This document shows positions 44,632 to 53,029 of a stretch of 64,000 nucleotides of DNA, in pieces (within the stretch, counting starts at the first letter, position 1; each line of letters begins with the position of its first letter). A program made the position numbers and the translations under genes. Origin of the DNA: an uncultured archaeon (GTDB lineage: Archaea; Thermoplasmatota; Thermoplasmata; Thermoplasmatales; Thermoplasmataceae); assembly GCA_000965745.1 (NCBI GenBank), contig CP009479.1, forward strand, positions 1,746,457-1,810,456, in the 5' to 3' direction. The notes under the pieces were generated by a model. That model had not been told where the DNA came from. It did no database searches and saw only the letters and a list, made by a program, of their open reading frames with translations.

Positions 44632-45035
44632 GTGTTATTTCTGGAAAAAAGAAAAAGATTTCGCTTTCTTCCCCCCCTTTCGGAAGGGGATTTCCCGCTC
44701 AATTTTGTTAAAATTCTGATCCAAGGCTTGAGTTTCATATCCATATGCGAATTAACGTTTGGCTAATAGTCCGATATTGAGCTATTAGTTATTGTTTCTC
44801 TTTAAAGAGCTTTCATATTCCTCCAATCATACAATACTTGATCGGACATCTTAACGAGAATATGAAGTGGTGAGACTTAAAAGAGGTCGCTCAAAATTTG
44901 AAAAGGGGAAAGTAGAAGATTCAGGGGAAGGCGAATAATCTAAGGGATAGGATAACTTTGTCAATATAAATAGAATTGCACACTATTGGGATAACTTATA
45001 TAGCAGGCTTAAAATCATCATATGTCTGATCCACT
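44632..45035. other. Gap of 404 bases without a recognised gene
   Basis: Holds a palindrome CCCCTTTCGGAAGGGG (about 44673-44690), probably belonging to the IS200/IS605 remnant, and then AT-rich sequence. An ACTTATATAGC box at about 44995-45005 is likely the promoter of the enolase-phosphatase gene. I see no other gene. Confidence 0.5.
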
Positions 45036-45779
45036 ATGATGATAAATGATATAGTTAACAGGGCAAAGATGATACTACTTGATATAGAGGGTACGACCAC
45101 ACCCATGGATTTCGTTCACAAGACTCTTTTCAACTATTCAAAAGAACACATGGACGAATTTATACAGAATAATTCCGATGCAAAAGAGGTGGCAGAGTCA
45201 ATCAGGCAACTCATGGAACAATATGCCGAGGATGCAAGGAAACACCTCGAATTGCCATCATGGTCTGATGTTCACGGACCGGGATACCTCAAATCTGCAT
45301 CCACATATTCAAAGTGGCTTGTGGATCGGGATAGTAAACTAAGTTCTCTCAAGCACATTCAGGGCCTCATTTGGGAACGTGGGTTCTCCTCGGGTGGACT
45401 GAAAGGAAAAGTGTACGATGATGTCCCAGCGGCCTTGGAACGATGGAGGAAATTCGGAAAGGACATATGCATTTACTCTTCCGGGAGTGAAATATCCCAG
45501 AAGCTCATATTCACCACAACCCCCCTAGGTGACTTGTCCAGATATATCTCCTCGTTCTTTGACACTAGAATCGGCAGTAAACGTGACTCTGACAGCTATA
45601 GAAGGATAGCTGCATCTAAGACACTGCCGCCTTCAAGCATAATCTTCTTTTCGGATGTGCCTGAAGAGCTGGAGGCAGCTGATAAGGCTGGGCTTATGAC
45701 GGGACTGGTTGACCGGGAGAAGAAGATTATGCCCGGCAGGGAAAAATTTGTTACCGTAACAGGCTTTGAAAACCTGTGA
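45036..45779 (+). CDS. mtnC: 2,3-diketo-5-methylthiopentyl-1-phosphate enolase-phosphatase (acireductone synthase)
   Basis: HAD-superfamily enzyme of 247 residues in the methionine salvage pathway, converting the diketone phosphate to acireductone. Motif I is ILLDIEGTTTPMDFVHKTLF with the nucleophile Asp; GLIWERGFSSGGLKGKVYDD, the phosphate-binding ICIYSSGSEISQKLIF, and YISSFFDTRIGSKRDSDSYR are the family features; IIFFSDVPEELEAADKAG is motif IV. Length is typical (about 230-250). Two ATGs stand side by side at the start. mtnC is mainly bacterial and eukaryotic, and this copy lies between a tnpB remnant and an IS256-type element, so horizontal acquisition is likely. No other salvage gene is in the window. 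Confidence 0.85.
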   Translation: MMINDIVNRAKMILLDIEGTTTPMDFVHKTLFNYSKEHMDEFIQNNSDAKEVAESIRQLMEQYAEDARKHLELPSWSDVHGPGYLKSASTYSKWLVDRDSKLSSLKHIQGLIWERGFSSGGLKGKVYDDVPAALERWRKFGKDICIYSSGSEISQKLIFTTTPLGDLSRYISSFFDTRIGSKRDSDSYRRIAASKTLPPSSIIFFSDVPEELEAADKAGLMTGLVDREKKIMPGREKFVTVTGFENL

Positions 45780-45902
45780 AACCACTAAACTTATCGTTTT
45801 TACCTTAACACCAGTATATTTGAAATGGTGGCTTCAGCATCCGGCATCTGCTTTGTGGGAACATCACATAGGCAACAAGAGCTTTGATAATTCCTTTGCT
45901 GG

Positions 45903-46172
45903 TTGTCGGTTTATGACATTCAATCGTTAATTCATACTCACATAGAAGCGGCAAAAAGGAATGGACGATTGTTATTGGGCCTTTCTCTCTTGGCAGCAGG
46001 GTTAATCTCAATGATTTCCTCAAATTCTTTGACTGGGTTCTTAAATCTAAAGCCTATATCGCTCCACAGTTCAACTAACCAGTTTATTCTGTTTAGCGGG
46101 TCAGGTATTCTGGTTGCTACGATTGGACTTTTTGTCGCCCTCTCCTCATTTGAAAAAGATGATGGGTACTAA
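45903..46172 (+). CDS. Small two-helix membrane protein, unknown
   Basis: An 89-residue frame from a TTG with two hydrophobic segments (about 24-40 and 63-83) and a short charged C-terminus (SFEKDDGY). Composition looks like a genuine membrane protein. No family was recognised, and the start is uncertain because no ATG lies upstream of the first helix. Confidence 0.4.
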   Translation: MSVYDIQSLIHTHIEAAKRNGRLLLGLSLLAAGLISMISSNSLTGFLNLKPISLHSSTNQFILFSGSGILVATIGLFVALSSFEKDDGY

Positions 46173-46300
46173 AATTTCTCTGAGGCTTTCTCATGCAGGC
46201 CTCGTCAGAACAAATCGAGTTTAAGGGCATTAATGGGTCGAAATAATGTTGTATAATGATACACATCTGACATTAAATTTTGGTCATGTGCAGCAAGTGC

Positions 46301-47518
46301 TGTAAATTAAAGAGGGACTCCCCCACCGTGCAAATCCTCGATCCTCAAATACTTTCTCCCAGTGATCCATTCTTCATTCATGTCCATTAGAATGGAACCT
46401 GCTAACCTGATCAATGCTTTCTCAGATGGAAACGCACCCACTTTCTTCGTACGACGCTTGATCTCATAGTTCAACCGCTCCATCATGTTTGTTGTTCTTA
46501 TCCTGCGCCAGTGCTGCTGTGGACAGGACTGATAGTTGTACAGTGAATCCGACCATCTATCGTACATCTCAGCAGCCCTGTCCATCCCATTATCGATCAA
46601 GGCCTGCTGTGCCAGCGGCATGAGTGAAGGATTTTCGAGAGATTCCTTCACTATGAGTGATACTGATCCCCACTTTTTCCTGGAGACCTTCTTCATCAGA
46701 TTCCTGATGAAATGCACATGGCAGAACTGCCATGATGCACCCGGGAATGATCGGAGTACAGCCTCTCTTATGCCCTTATGGCCGTCGGATATGACGAGAT
46801 CAAGGCCTTTCAGGCCACGATCCTTCAGATCATCGAAGAATGATTCATAATCTATCTCTGTCTCAGAGTCATAAAGCCTTGCTCCCAGGATTTCCCTGTA
46901 TCCATCCTCTCTCACGCCAGCTGCAATGTACAGCGCCATGCTTTTGTATCTGGAATCCTGTCTCACCTTTATGTATGTGGCATCCACATACATGTACCTG
47001 ATCCCCTGTTCGATAGGACGCTCAAGGAATTCCTTCACCTTCTCATCCAGCTCGGAGGAGAGTGATGAGACATATGACGGGGATACTTTTCGTATCCCAA
47101 GGGTCTCAACAATGCTCTTCACCTTCCTTGTTGAGACACCCTGTATGTACGATTCCAGGGTTGCTGATTCAACTGCTCTCTCGACTCTGCTGTACCGGTC
47201 AAATACCTGTGTTTCGAATGGAAACTCACGTATCTGGGGCTTCTCCAGAGTGAGATCGCCGTCCGATGTCTTCAGTGATCTCTTCCTCTTGCCATTCCTG
47301 TGTGCTTTCCTCTGCTCAGATCTCTCGTACCATTTCGCCATGATCTGATCCATCGCTTCCCTGTCCATGACTTCGTTCAGAAACCACTCGATCAGCTGTT
47401 TCTTCCCTTCCTGATTGTCATTCAGGAAAGTGCTTATTAATTCCTCTACCATGTTCAACTGGTCCTGCATTTTTGGTCCTCCTAATTCCAAATTTTGCGG
47501 GACCTCTTTAAAATTACA
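46301..47518 (-). mobile_element. IS256-type insertion sequence (about 1.2 kb)
   Basis: Contains a Mutator-type transposase. Matching terminal inverted repeats begin TGTAAATTAAAGAGG at the left and TGTAATTTTAAAGAGG read inward from the right (one indel, one mismatch). The transposase stop lies inside the left repeat. No flanking direct repeat was found, so one end may have recombined or the duplication has decayed. Confidence 0.75.
46307..47491 (-). CDS. IS256 family (Mutator-type) transposase
   Basis: Transposase of 394 residues with all family landmarks: N-terminal ITAEWF-like helix region and RNGKRKRS, YMYVDATYIKVRQD (first D), LVISDGHKGIREAVLRSF (second D), the C-x2-H element in WQFCHVHFIRNLMKKV, and NMMERLNYEIKRRTKKVGAF with the catalytic Glu. 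Full length, so probably functional. Confidence 0.9.
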   Translation of the reverse strand: MELGGPKMQDQLNMVEELISTFLNDNQEGKKQLIEWFLNEVMDREAMDQIMAKWYERSEQRKAHRNGKRKRSLKTSDGDLTLEKPQIREFPFETQVFDRYSRVERAVESATLESYIQGVSTRKVKSIVETLGIRKVSPSYVSSLSSELDEKVKEFLERPIEQGIRYMYVDATYIKVRQDSRYKSMALYIAAGVREDGYREILGARLYDSETEIDYESFFDDLKDRGLKGLDLVISDGHKGIREAVLRSFPGASWQFCHVHFIRNLMKKVSRKKWGSVSLIVKESLENPSLMPLAQQALIDNGMDRAAEMYDRWSDSLYNYQSCPQQHWRRIRTTNMMERLNYEIKRRTKKVGAFPSEKALIRLAGSILMDMNEEWITGRKYLRIEDLHGGGVPL

Positions 47519-47679
47519 TCACTTTATGCACACGATCTAAATTTTCAGTTGCAGTTTGTCAGATTTTTGTTTTTTCCATCTAGTTCTCATTGGAAGGAGA
47601 AAAGGCAGCAATGGGATGAGTACAGGAGGTCGAGCATATCATGTAATTTCTTTGTGCTAGACCACATTGTTAATGCTTC

Positions 47680-48404
47680 CTATAATTGAGATGGGATCAT
47701 GGCCAACATCTTTGATTGGAACTCATTCCATATTTCAATGGTCTTTGGGCTCCTCTTGAAGCCCATTCTGGACATTGAATCTTCATACATTTTAGTCCTG
47801 TGGACCTTCTCTACTGTTTTCTTAAGTTTCAGATCCAGTGATTTTGACGACACCTGCTTGAATAATTGCAAGACCTCTTGTTTGTTGATTTTATCTGCGA
47901 AATAGAAAAAAGGTCTGGGATATCCTGGTCTCTTCCAGATTGAGGTTTAAGTGCCCACATAACCTCTGGCCTTGCTATTTGTACAGGATTAGATGTTCTT
48001 CCTGTAATCGTGATCAATTGCTTCTTAATTGGTTGTCTGGTAATCCAGGGTTCGAGGATATCTACCTTAGCCTCTCGGTCACGGACTGCACCTGCAAGTA
48101 TGTCTAATGTCAACAAATCATTTGTTAGTCTGTAGACCCTTCCTGAATAATTCTGTGGATTAGGCATACTTGCCCTGTCTATTTCAAATTTAGAGCTTAG
48201 AAGCCAATTTATGATACGTTCTGATGATTCGAAGGGTATTACTAAGTCCAAGTCATTGGAGTATCTTGGCCTTCCGTAAGATGAGATTGCATATCCACCG
48301 ATTACTGTTCCACCAAATTGCCAAGGCCATGAATCTAGCAAGTTAAGAGCCTGTCTCTCTCGAATTTCAGTATCAATCCTCAATAAGATCCTCAGCTCCT
48401 GCAT
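47680..48404 (-). pseudogene. AbiEii-type nucleotidyltransferase toxin, frameshifted
   Basis: Type IV toxin component, a nucleotidyltransferase. The N-terminal 191 residues include QFGGTVIGGYAISSYGRPRY and the metal-binding SNDLDLVIPFE (D-x-D). At a run of six A (47906-47911, T on the coding strand) the frame is lost; adding one base restores a continuous C-terminus (FADKINKQEVLQLFKQVSSK and on to MIPSQL) to a stop at 47680-47682, giving about 242 residues. This is a mutation, a phase-variable homopolymer or a base-calling slip. It overlaps the antitoxin gene by 32 bases. Confidence 0.7.
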
Positions 48405-48936
48405 AGATCCCTGGATGTTCGCGTATCAGCTTAATCGTCATCTCTTTGGAGATTACCGGTTCTCCTTCTATTTCAACATATTCCAGTTTATCAGCGGGAT
48501 GAAGTTCCACGTATGCGCCTATACTCTTAGATCCTCTTGTTGAGATGCCATGTGATTTGAGATAGTCCACCCAATTATTGTGATCAGAAGTCAGGACAAC
48601 GAGATCAAAAGTGTGCGCAAATGCATTCGGATACACCCTATACTTTCCGTTTGTCCATAGCTCCACTGCGTTAGACCCGGTCCATGCCTTAGGCCAGGGC
48701 GCATTAAGCAATAGCCGGCTTACCCTATTCCATTCAGTCTTCCTAAAGTCAGGACGATCCTCAATTTTTAAGCACCTATAGGTTCCATGACCAACTCGTT
48801 CAACGATACCCCTGAACTTCAATTCTGAAAGCAACTTTCCAGGTCTGGAATTACCGGTCAGTTCTGTTACTTCCTTTGTTGTAAACTCGTCCTCGCCAAA
48901 CGCATACGTTAAAACGTCGGCATAAGTCATGCCCAT
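48373..48936 (-). CDS. AbiEi-like antitoxin/transcriptional regulator
   Basis: Antitoxin partner of 187 residues. The N-terminal winged helix is FTTKEVTELTGNSRPGKLLS followed by ELKFRGIVERVGHGTYRCL. The C-terminal half has the AbiEi features of a short beta-rich domain. It precedes the nucleotidyltransferase and overlaps it by 32 bases, the common antitoxin-first order. A palindrome right at its start codon probably serves as its operator. Confidence 0.7.
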   Translation of the reverse strand: MGMTYADVLTYAFGEDEFTTKEVTELTGNSRPGKLLSELKFRGIVERVGHGTYRCLKIEDRPDFRKTEWNRVSRLLLNAPWPKAWTGSNAVELWTNGKYRVYPNAFAHTFDLVVLTSDHNNWVDYLKSHGISTRGSKSIGAYVELHPADKLEYVEIEGEPVISKEMTIKLIREHPGIYAGAEDLIED

Positions 48937-48937
48937 A

Positions 48938-48954
48938 TTCCTAATTATTCGGAA
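48938..48954. promoter_or_regulatory. Palindromic operator at the AbiEi start
   Basis: On the minus strand TTCCGAATAATTAGGAA is a 17-base near-perfect palindrome (one mismatched pair) ending one base before the ATG at 48936. AT-rich TATTTAAGTATAAG follows just upstream. Its position over the expected transcription start fits autorepression by the winged-helix protein. Confidence 0.45.
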
Positions 48955-49135
48955 CTTATACTTAAATATTATTATCTAAATGGCATCAGACATGTAGCCA
49001 CTATTTTTCAATATTATACCTGGAAGCTGACTTTCTATAAGACGTGCAACTTCGCTAAAGCTCAACCAGGAAACGTGAAATTATAAAAAGAATGATCACC
49101 CGAATCAAGTTCGGAGGTATTAGTCAACAAATGAA

Positions 49136-49831
49136 TTAATGTTGCAGAACGGGAACAACCAAAGTAAAAACAAAGGCATAAACGATTAGATCTACTGGCA
49201 TTAATACTACAAACCAAATAATCCCCCATTTCAATTTCCCATCTCTCCCCATAGGTAATGAGCTGTCCCAAGAGTTAAGAAAAGCGAAGACCACAGCGTT
49301 AAATATGGAGATCATGAAAATAACAATTAAGAGAAAAAGAAACGTGCGGGGCGTAATTTTTAGTGGAAAAGACAATAATGATGATGCGGCAAGGATGATC
49401 GCATATTCTATAAGACCATATTGCCAGTCATTAAATTTCGCGGCGGACTTACTGGGCGATTCATCCTTCTCTCCCACCTCACTCGAATGTTCAGTGGCAA
49501 GCTTTCCAATGGAACCTGGTGAAAATAGCATAGTCACTCTGTGCGAGTTTGATAATTCGCTGCCACAGTATGCGCAGTTCTGCTGATCTAATGCATTCAA
49601 CGACATACAGCTTGTACACCTGATAAAGATCTCCTCATGAGATCCCCATAAGTCATGTGTTATTGGAACTCCAGGCTCGACAGCGTCATGACCATTACTT
49701 CTCTCACTGTTCACAGAAATTGTAGGCAGAGTGACCAGGTCGGAATCAGACAGACCGGCACCACAGATATCACAAAGCCTGCGGTCTGTCTGGTTGAGGG
49801 TCATGCAATTTCCACATCTTCTGTATTCCAT
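49136..49831 (-). CDS. Double zinc-ribbon membrane protein
   Basis: Unrecognised protein of 231 residues. Two zinc ribbons open it: CGNC-x10-CDIC (residues 6-23) and CTSC-x10-CAYC (about 73-90), each Cys-x2-Cys-x10-Cys-x2-Cys. After a polar linker come about three to four hydrophobic segments (about 138-158, 164-186, 203-228). Soluble zinc heads on a membrane base resemble proteins that sense or recruit nucleic acid or protein at the membrane. It stands between the two AbiE-type modules, on the minus strand. Confidence 0.65.
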   Translation of the reverse strand: MEYRRCGNCMTLNQTDRRLCDICGAGLSDSDLVTLPTISVNSERSNGHDAVEPGVPITHDLWGSHEEIFIRCTSCMSLNALDQQNCAYCGSELSNSHRVTMLFSPGSIGKLATEHSSEVGEKDESPSKSAAKFNDWQYGLIEYAIILAASSLLSFPLKITPRTFLFLLIVIFMISIFNAVVFAFLNSWDSSLPMGRDGKLKWGIIWFVVLMPVDLIVYAFVFTLVVPVLQH

Positions 49832-50115
49832 TTAGCTTCAAACATATCCTGGTAAATATACTTAAGAATTCTGATCCAGCTAGTTTTCATCTTATCAGAA
49901 AGCAAGTGATCACAGAGAATCGTGTTGAATTGATTCCAAGCTCACATCTCAGTCTGATAGGGTAGTCAAGTCCTTAATAAAATTTGTAAACAAAATGATC
50001 AAAAGCCAAAAAATTATTAGTGAGGGAATGAATTGAACTCCCCGAGTGGCTATGGCCTGGAACAGCATCGCTCACTCTATGGAAATATTGGGATATCCAA
50101 AAAATGTCGTATAAT

Positions 50116-50126
50116 CATGGTTATAC
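50116..50126 (+). repeat. CATGGTTATAC direct repeat, copy 1
   Basis: First copy of an 11-base repeat upstream of the second AbiE-type module. It is also half of an inverted repeat GTATAA-6 bases-TTATAC (50109-50126). A possible operator. Confidence 0.4.
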
Positions 50127-50247
50127 AGCATTTTTATCCGGCCAAAAAGATTGACCGCGATTCCCGGCTTTATGTCAGTCTCATAACCTGTATTGCTGCT
50201 GGTCTTGACAAAATCATGCTAATCCGTACTTTCAATGTAGAATCAAC

Positions 50248-50258
50248 CATGGTTATAC
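50248..50258 (+). repeat. CATGGTTATAC direct repeat, copy 2
   Basis: Second copy, 132 bases after the first and overlapping a TATA-rich stretch (TTATACTTTGTTATAAC, 50253-50269) about 25 bases before the likely start of the toxin gene. Confidence 0.4.
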
Positions 50259-50287
50259 TTTGTTATAACTTCAGTTGATCCAGTAGG

Positions 50288-50932
50288 ATTAAAATTCCAA
50301 TAGCAAATCAACTCAAAAAGAGACATCAGGTCGAAATTGCGGAATTGCAGGATGAAGTTATGTCAATAGCTTATAGCGTCTGTGAAGACATTGTTTTCCA
50401 CGGAGGAACTGCGATATGGAGATGTTTCTCCGGGAAAAGATTTTCGGAAGACCTTGACTTCTATTCCCGTACTTTTCCCGATGCTTCTGAAGAATTTGTA
50501 AAAATGGTTAAATCACATGGTCTCACAATCAGCAAATTGAAAGATACTGGCAACGTTATATGTCCTTCAATTTCCAACAGCAGAGCAACTGTTAAGATCG
50601 AAGTCAACCATGTTATTGATGTTAAGGGAGTGGAGACTGCATATGAGCTAGTTGATGGATCCTCTATAGAGATTATATGCCTCTCTCCTGAAAATTTAGT
50701 TATTGAGAAAATTGCGGCATATCGTGATAGAAAGTTTATCCGGGACCTTTATGATATTTACCATTTAACGGGCTATGGTGTAGAAATTGAAGCTGTAAAG
50801 AAGGAGCTTATAGAATTTCTTTCACATACCGACAAGCCTGTCGACGAGGGAGTTCTTAAAAGCATTGTTTATCTTAGTCTGCCACCATCCTATGAGAAGA
50901 TGATAAGCACCATACGCAGGAGGGTTTCATGA
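50288..50932 (+). CDS. AbiEii-type nucleotidyltransferase toxin, second module
   Basis: Type IV toxin, nucleotidyltransferase. IVFHGGTAIWRCFSGKRFSE followed by DLDFYSR (D-x-D) is the active site. From an in-frame TTG at 50345 it has 195 residues, but reading upstream gives KIPIANQLKKRHQVEIAELQ, the normal start of this family, back to an ATT codon at 50288; there is no ATG or GTG between the stop at 50276 and 50345. So an ATT start or a lost ATG is suspected. The stop overlaps the antitoxin start (ATGA). Toxin-first order, unlike the first module. Confidence 0.72.
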   Translation: MKIPIANQLKKRHQVEIAELQDEVMSIAYSVCEDIVFHGGTAIWRCFSGKRFSEDLDFYSRTFPDASEEFVKMVKSHGLTISKLKDTGNVICPSISNSRATVKIEVNHVIDVKGVETAYELVDGSSIEIICLSPENLVIEKIAAYRDRKFIRDLYDIYHLTGYGVEIEAVKKELIEFLSHTDKPVDEGVLKSIVYLSLPPSYEKMISTIRRRVS

Positions 50933-51519
50933 GGTACATTAGTGATTTTTTACATCATTTTTCTGAAAAGCCTGCGTTTAGTGCAAATGAAGCGAGACTT
51001 TTTCTTAAACGGAGGGGTGCATCCGAAGGTTACCACAAACTGCTTTTAGAGAAGTTATACTCTTCTGGAAGGATATACCGCATTACACGTGGGCATTACA
51101 CGTTCTATGAAGAGGTTCAACACGTGGGTTTTGCCTTTTCGCCTTTTTATTATGGGCTTGAAGATGCGCTCTCTCTGTTGAATTTGTGGGAGCAGGAAAC
51201 TAACCCAGTAGTCATTACCCCAAGAAAGGTCAGAAGTGGAATCCGAGAATTTCGCGGAAGAAATTACGTTGTCAGGAGGATAGATAGGTCGATGTTTTTC
51301 GGATATATTTATATCAAATATGAGAAATTCTACATCTCAGTATCTGCCCCTGAAAAGACCCTCATTGATCTCTTCTACTTCAGGACTTACATCGAGAATG
51401 ACACATATGATGAGGTCTTTAAAAACATCGATGCCACAAGGTTCAAAGATTATCTTGAAAATGTTCCTGGATGGTTGAAATCCAAGTTGACAGGGGTTCT
51501 TGATGATTCTGGAGGTTGA
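50929..51519 (+). CDS. AbiEi-type antitoxin, second module
   Basis: Winged-helix antitoxin of 196 residues: FSANEARLFLKRRGASEGYH and KLYSSGRIYRITRGHYTF form the N-terminal DNA-binding part; the AbiEi C-terminal domain contains FYYGLEDALSLLNLWEQE and ISVSAPEKTLIDLFYFR. ATG overlaps the toxin stop by four bases. Not obviously the same family branch as the first-module antitoxin. Likely autoregulates through the CATGGTTATAC sites. Confidence 0.72.
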   Translation: MRYISDFLHHFSEKPAFSANEARLFLKRRGASEGYHKLLLEKLYSSGRIYRITRGHYTFYEEVQHVGFAFSPFYYGLEDALSLLNLWEQETNPVVITPRKVRSGIREFRGRNYVVRRIDRSMFFGYIYIKYEKFYISVSAPEKTLIDLFYFRTYIENDTYDEVFKNIDATRFKDYLENVPGWLKSKLTGVLDDSGG

Positions 51520-52155
51520 ACAGTCAAAACATTCTCTAATAATGAAGGATAAGATTGGCGATTACACCGACAATTCAATTGCATAAACTAGAACCAAGTC
51601 GGAATGGACGCTACCCTTTACTGAGAGAAATAACCGCTTCTTCCTCAACATAAGTAATTATACCTATAAAATGGTGATTAAAACTCTATCATAGCATTAT
51701 TCTAATTATAACAACATGATGTTTGCAGTATATGTCATGTTACTATGTGGTATTGAATCAAGGGAAAGAAAAATATCATAAGAAGTACTCATCATTGTAT
51801 ATTATATCTGAGGAATTTTAAAACAATTCTAGACTGTTATCTCATGTATCAATGACTAAATGACCATGCCGGTCTGAATTTAAGAGGTGAATCTTCAATG
51901 AAATTACTAGTAAATAGTAATTACGTTGTACATACCTATTTACACGGTATAATGGTTATTTCATCTGTAGTTATCATCGATTTCTAATTTCATCAGTGAA
52001 ACAAACCATGAATAGTCTCTCTCTAATAGCGATATTATCTCTATGATAGCGGAAATAAGATGATTAAAACTGCGACATATAGTAACTAATATTTTTTTTT
52101 CAAAATAACGATGAAAACTTATTCCCAGTGAGGTATCATTATCAATAAACTCACC
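51520..52155. other. Long AT-rich gap
   Basis: No gene recognised. The stretch is AT-rich with short inverted repeats such as AACATGA and TCATGTT (about 51713-51742). Confidence 0.5.
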
Positions 52156-52545
52156 ATGTTTTGGCTATACCTTGGAAAATGCTGCCTTACCATGGTACTG
52201 TTAGTGCTGCTCGTTTCAACAATACTCCTCTCTGCTTTGGCAATGTCTGTGCATTCATACCCGAAGTACAGAATAATAATTAATGCCTGATCTCCACGTG
52301 GTTGCCAGGATCACAGGTACTTGTTGAAAACGGGCCGTTACAGAAGACAAAGCTCTCGCTGCCTGCCGATATGGCTTACGACAAAATGGTTGTTTACATG
52401 AAATAGATGATGGAGAACAACCTTATACAGGAGAATGCCGCTCACATCGACCTGAATGAAGATGGAGTAAGAACCTGTGAAGAGGTAGTTTCATGGATCG
52501 CGCAGTACGTGGGCAGACTGTGCTTTCCAAGGGAAAGATGATGGC
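52156..52545 (+). pseudogene. Decayed gene: signal-peptide ORF plus broken downstream frame
   Basis: A 44-codon ORF (52156-52290) starts MFWLYLGKCCLTMVLLVLLV and looks like a signal or membrane segment. After its stop another frame is open for about 40 codons (SQVLVENGPLQKTKLSLPAD, AYDKMVVYMK), stops at a TAG, then resumes (ENNLIQENAAHIDLNEDGVR, EEVVSWIAQYVGRL). These look like protein with ordinary composition, broken by stops and a frame change. No family is recognised. Confidence 0.3.
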
Positions 52546-52630
52546 CATCTATAGAAAGAAAGCAAAACTTCACCCGGTCATTCATAAAAATTTGTTTATT
52601 AACTGTATAGGGATCATATCCTGTTGCTTC

Positions 52631-53029
52631 ATGAGTGCTGATGATGGGGTCAAACTACTAATGCAGAGGTCAGAGAGATTTCTGGAGAATGTGAAACATA
52701 ACTTTGAGATAGGATTTCTGGATATTGCGGCTTTCAGCCTCGAACAATCGATCGAATTATTTCTCAAGTCAAAGGTACTTGAGAAGGCCGGAGATTTTCC
52801 TCATACGCAAAATATCAGAACACTAATGCAGACACTCTCTGAGCAATCAAGTCAGCGGTGCAGTGAGATCGTTAAATCCTATCTTGACAAGCATGGAATA
52901 ATACTCGGGGCGATTCAGGATGCATATATTACATCAAGGTATTTTGCGATCAATATTGAAAAAAATGATCTGGACAAGATGATCCAGGTGGTTCAGGAGA
53001 TAATCCATGACCTTAGACATGTTTGCTAG
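52631..53029 (+). CDS. HEPN-domain protein (HEPN-MNT pair)
   Basis: HEPN toxin-type protein of about 132 residues. The start is set at the ATG at 52631 (MSADDGVKLLMQRSERFLEN) because longer readings to 52493 add unrelated sequence. FLDIAAFSLEQSIELFLKSK and QDAYITSRYF are HEPN (PF05168-type) landmarks; the second holds the conserved Arg-Tyr. A TTTATTAAC box lies about 33 bases upstream. The next gene overlaps its end by 23 bases. In such pairs HEPN is often an RNase and MNT its antitoxin. Confidence 0.75.
   Translation: MSADDGVKLLMQRSERFLENVKHNFEIGFLDIAAFSLEQSIELFLKSKVLEKAGDFPHTQNIRTLMQTLSEQSSQRCSEIVKSYLDKHGIILGAIQDAYITSRYFAINIEKNDLDKMIQVVQEIIHDLRHVC

Noticed and set aside
50033-50278. An 81-residue frame upstream of the second AbiE-type module
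   Set aside because: It contains the repeated CATGGTTATAC sites and the promoter region, has a TTG start and no protein-like pattern.
52493-52630. N-terminal extension of the HEPN protein
   Set aside because: The 46 extra residues are unlike HEPN and overlap the promoter; the ATG at 52631 starts the domain cleanly.
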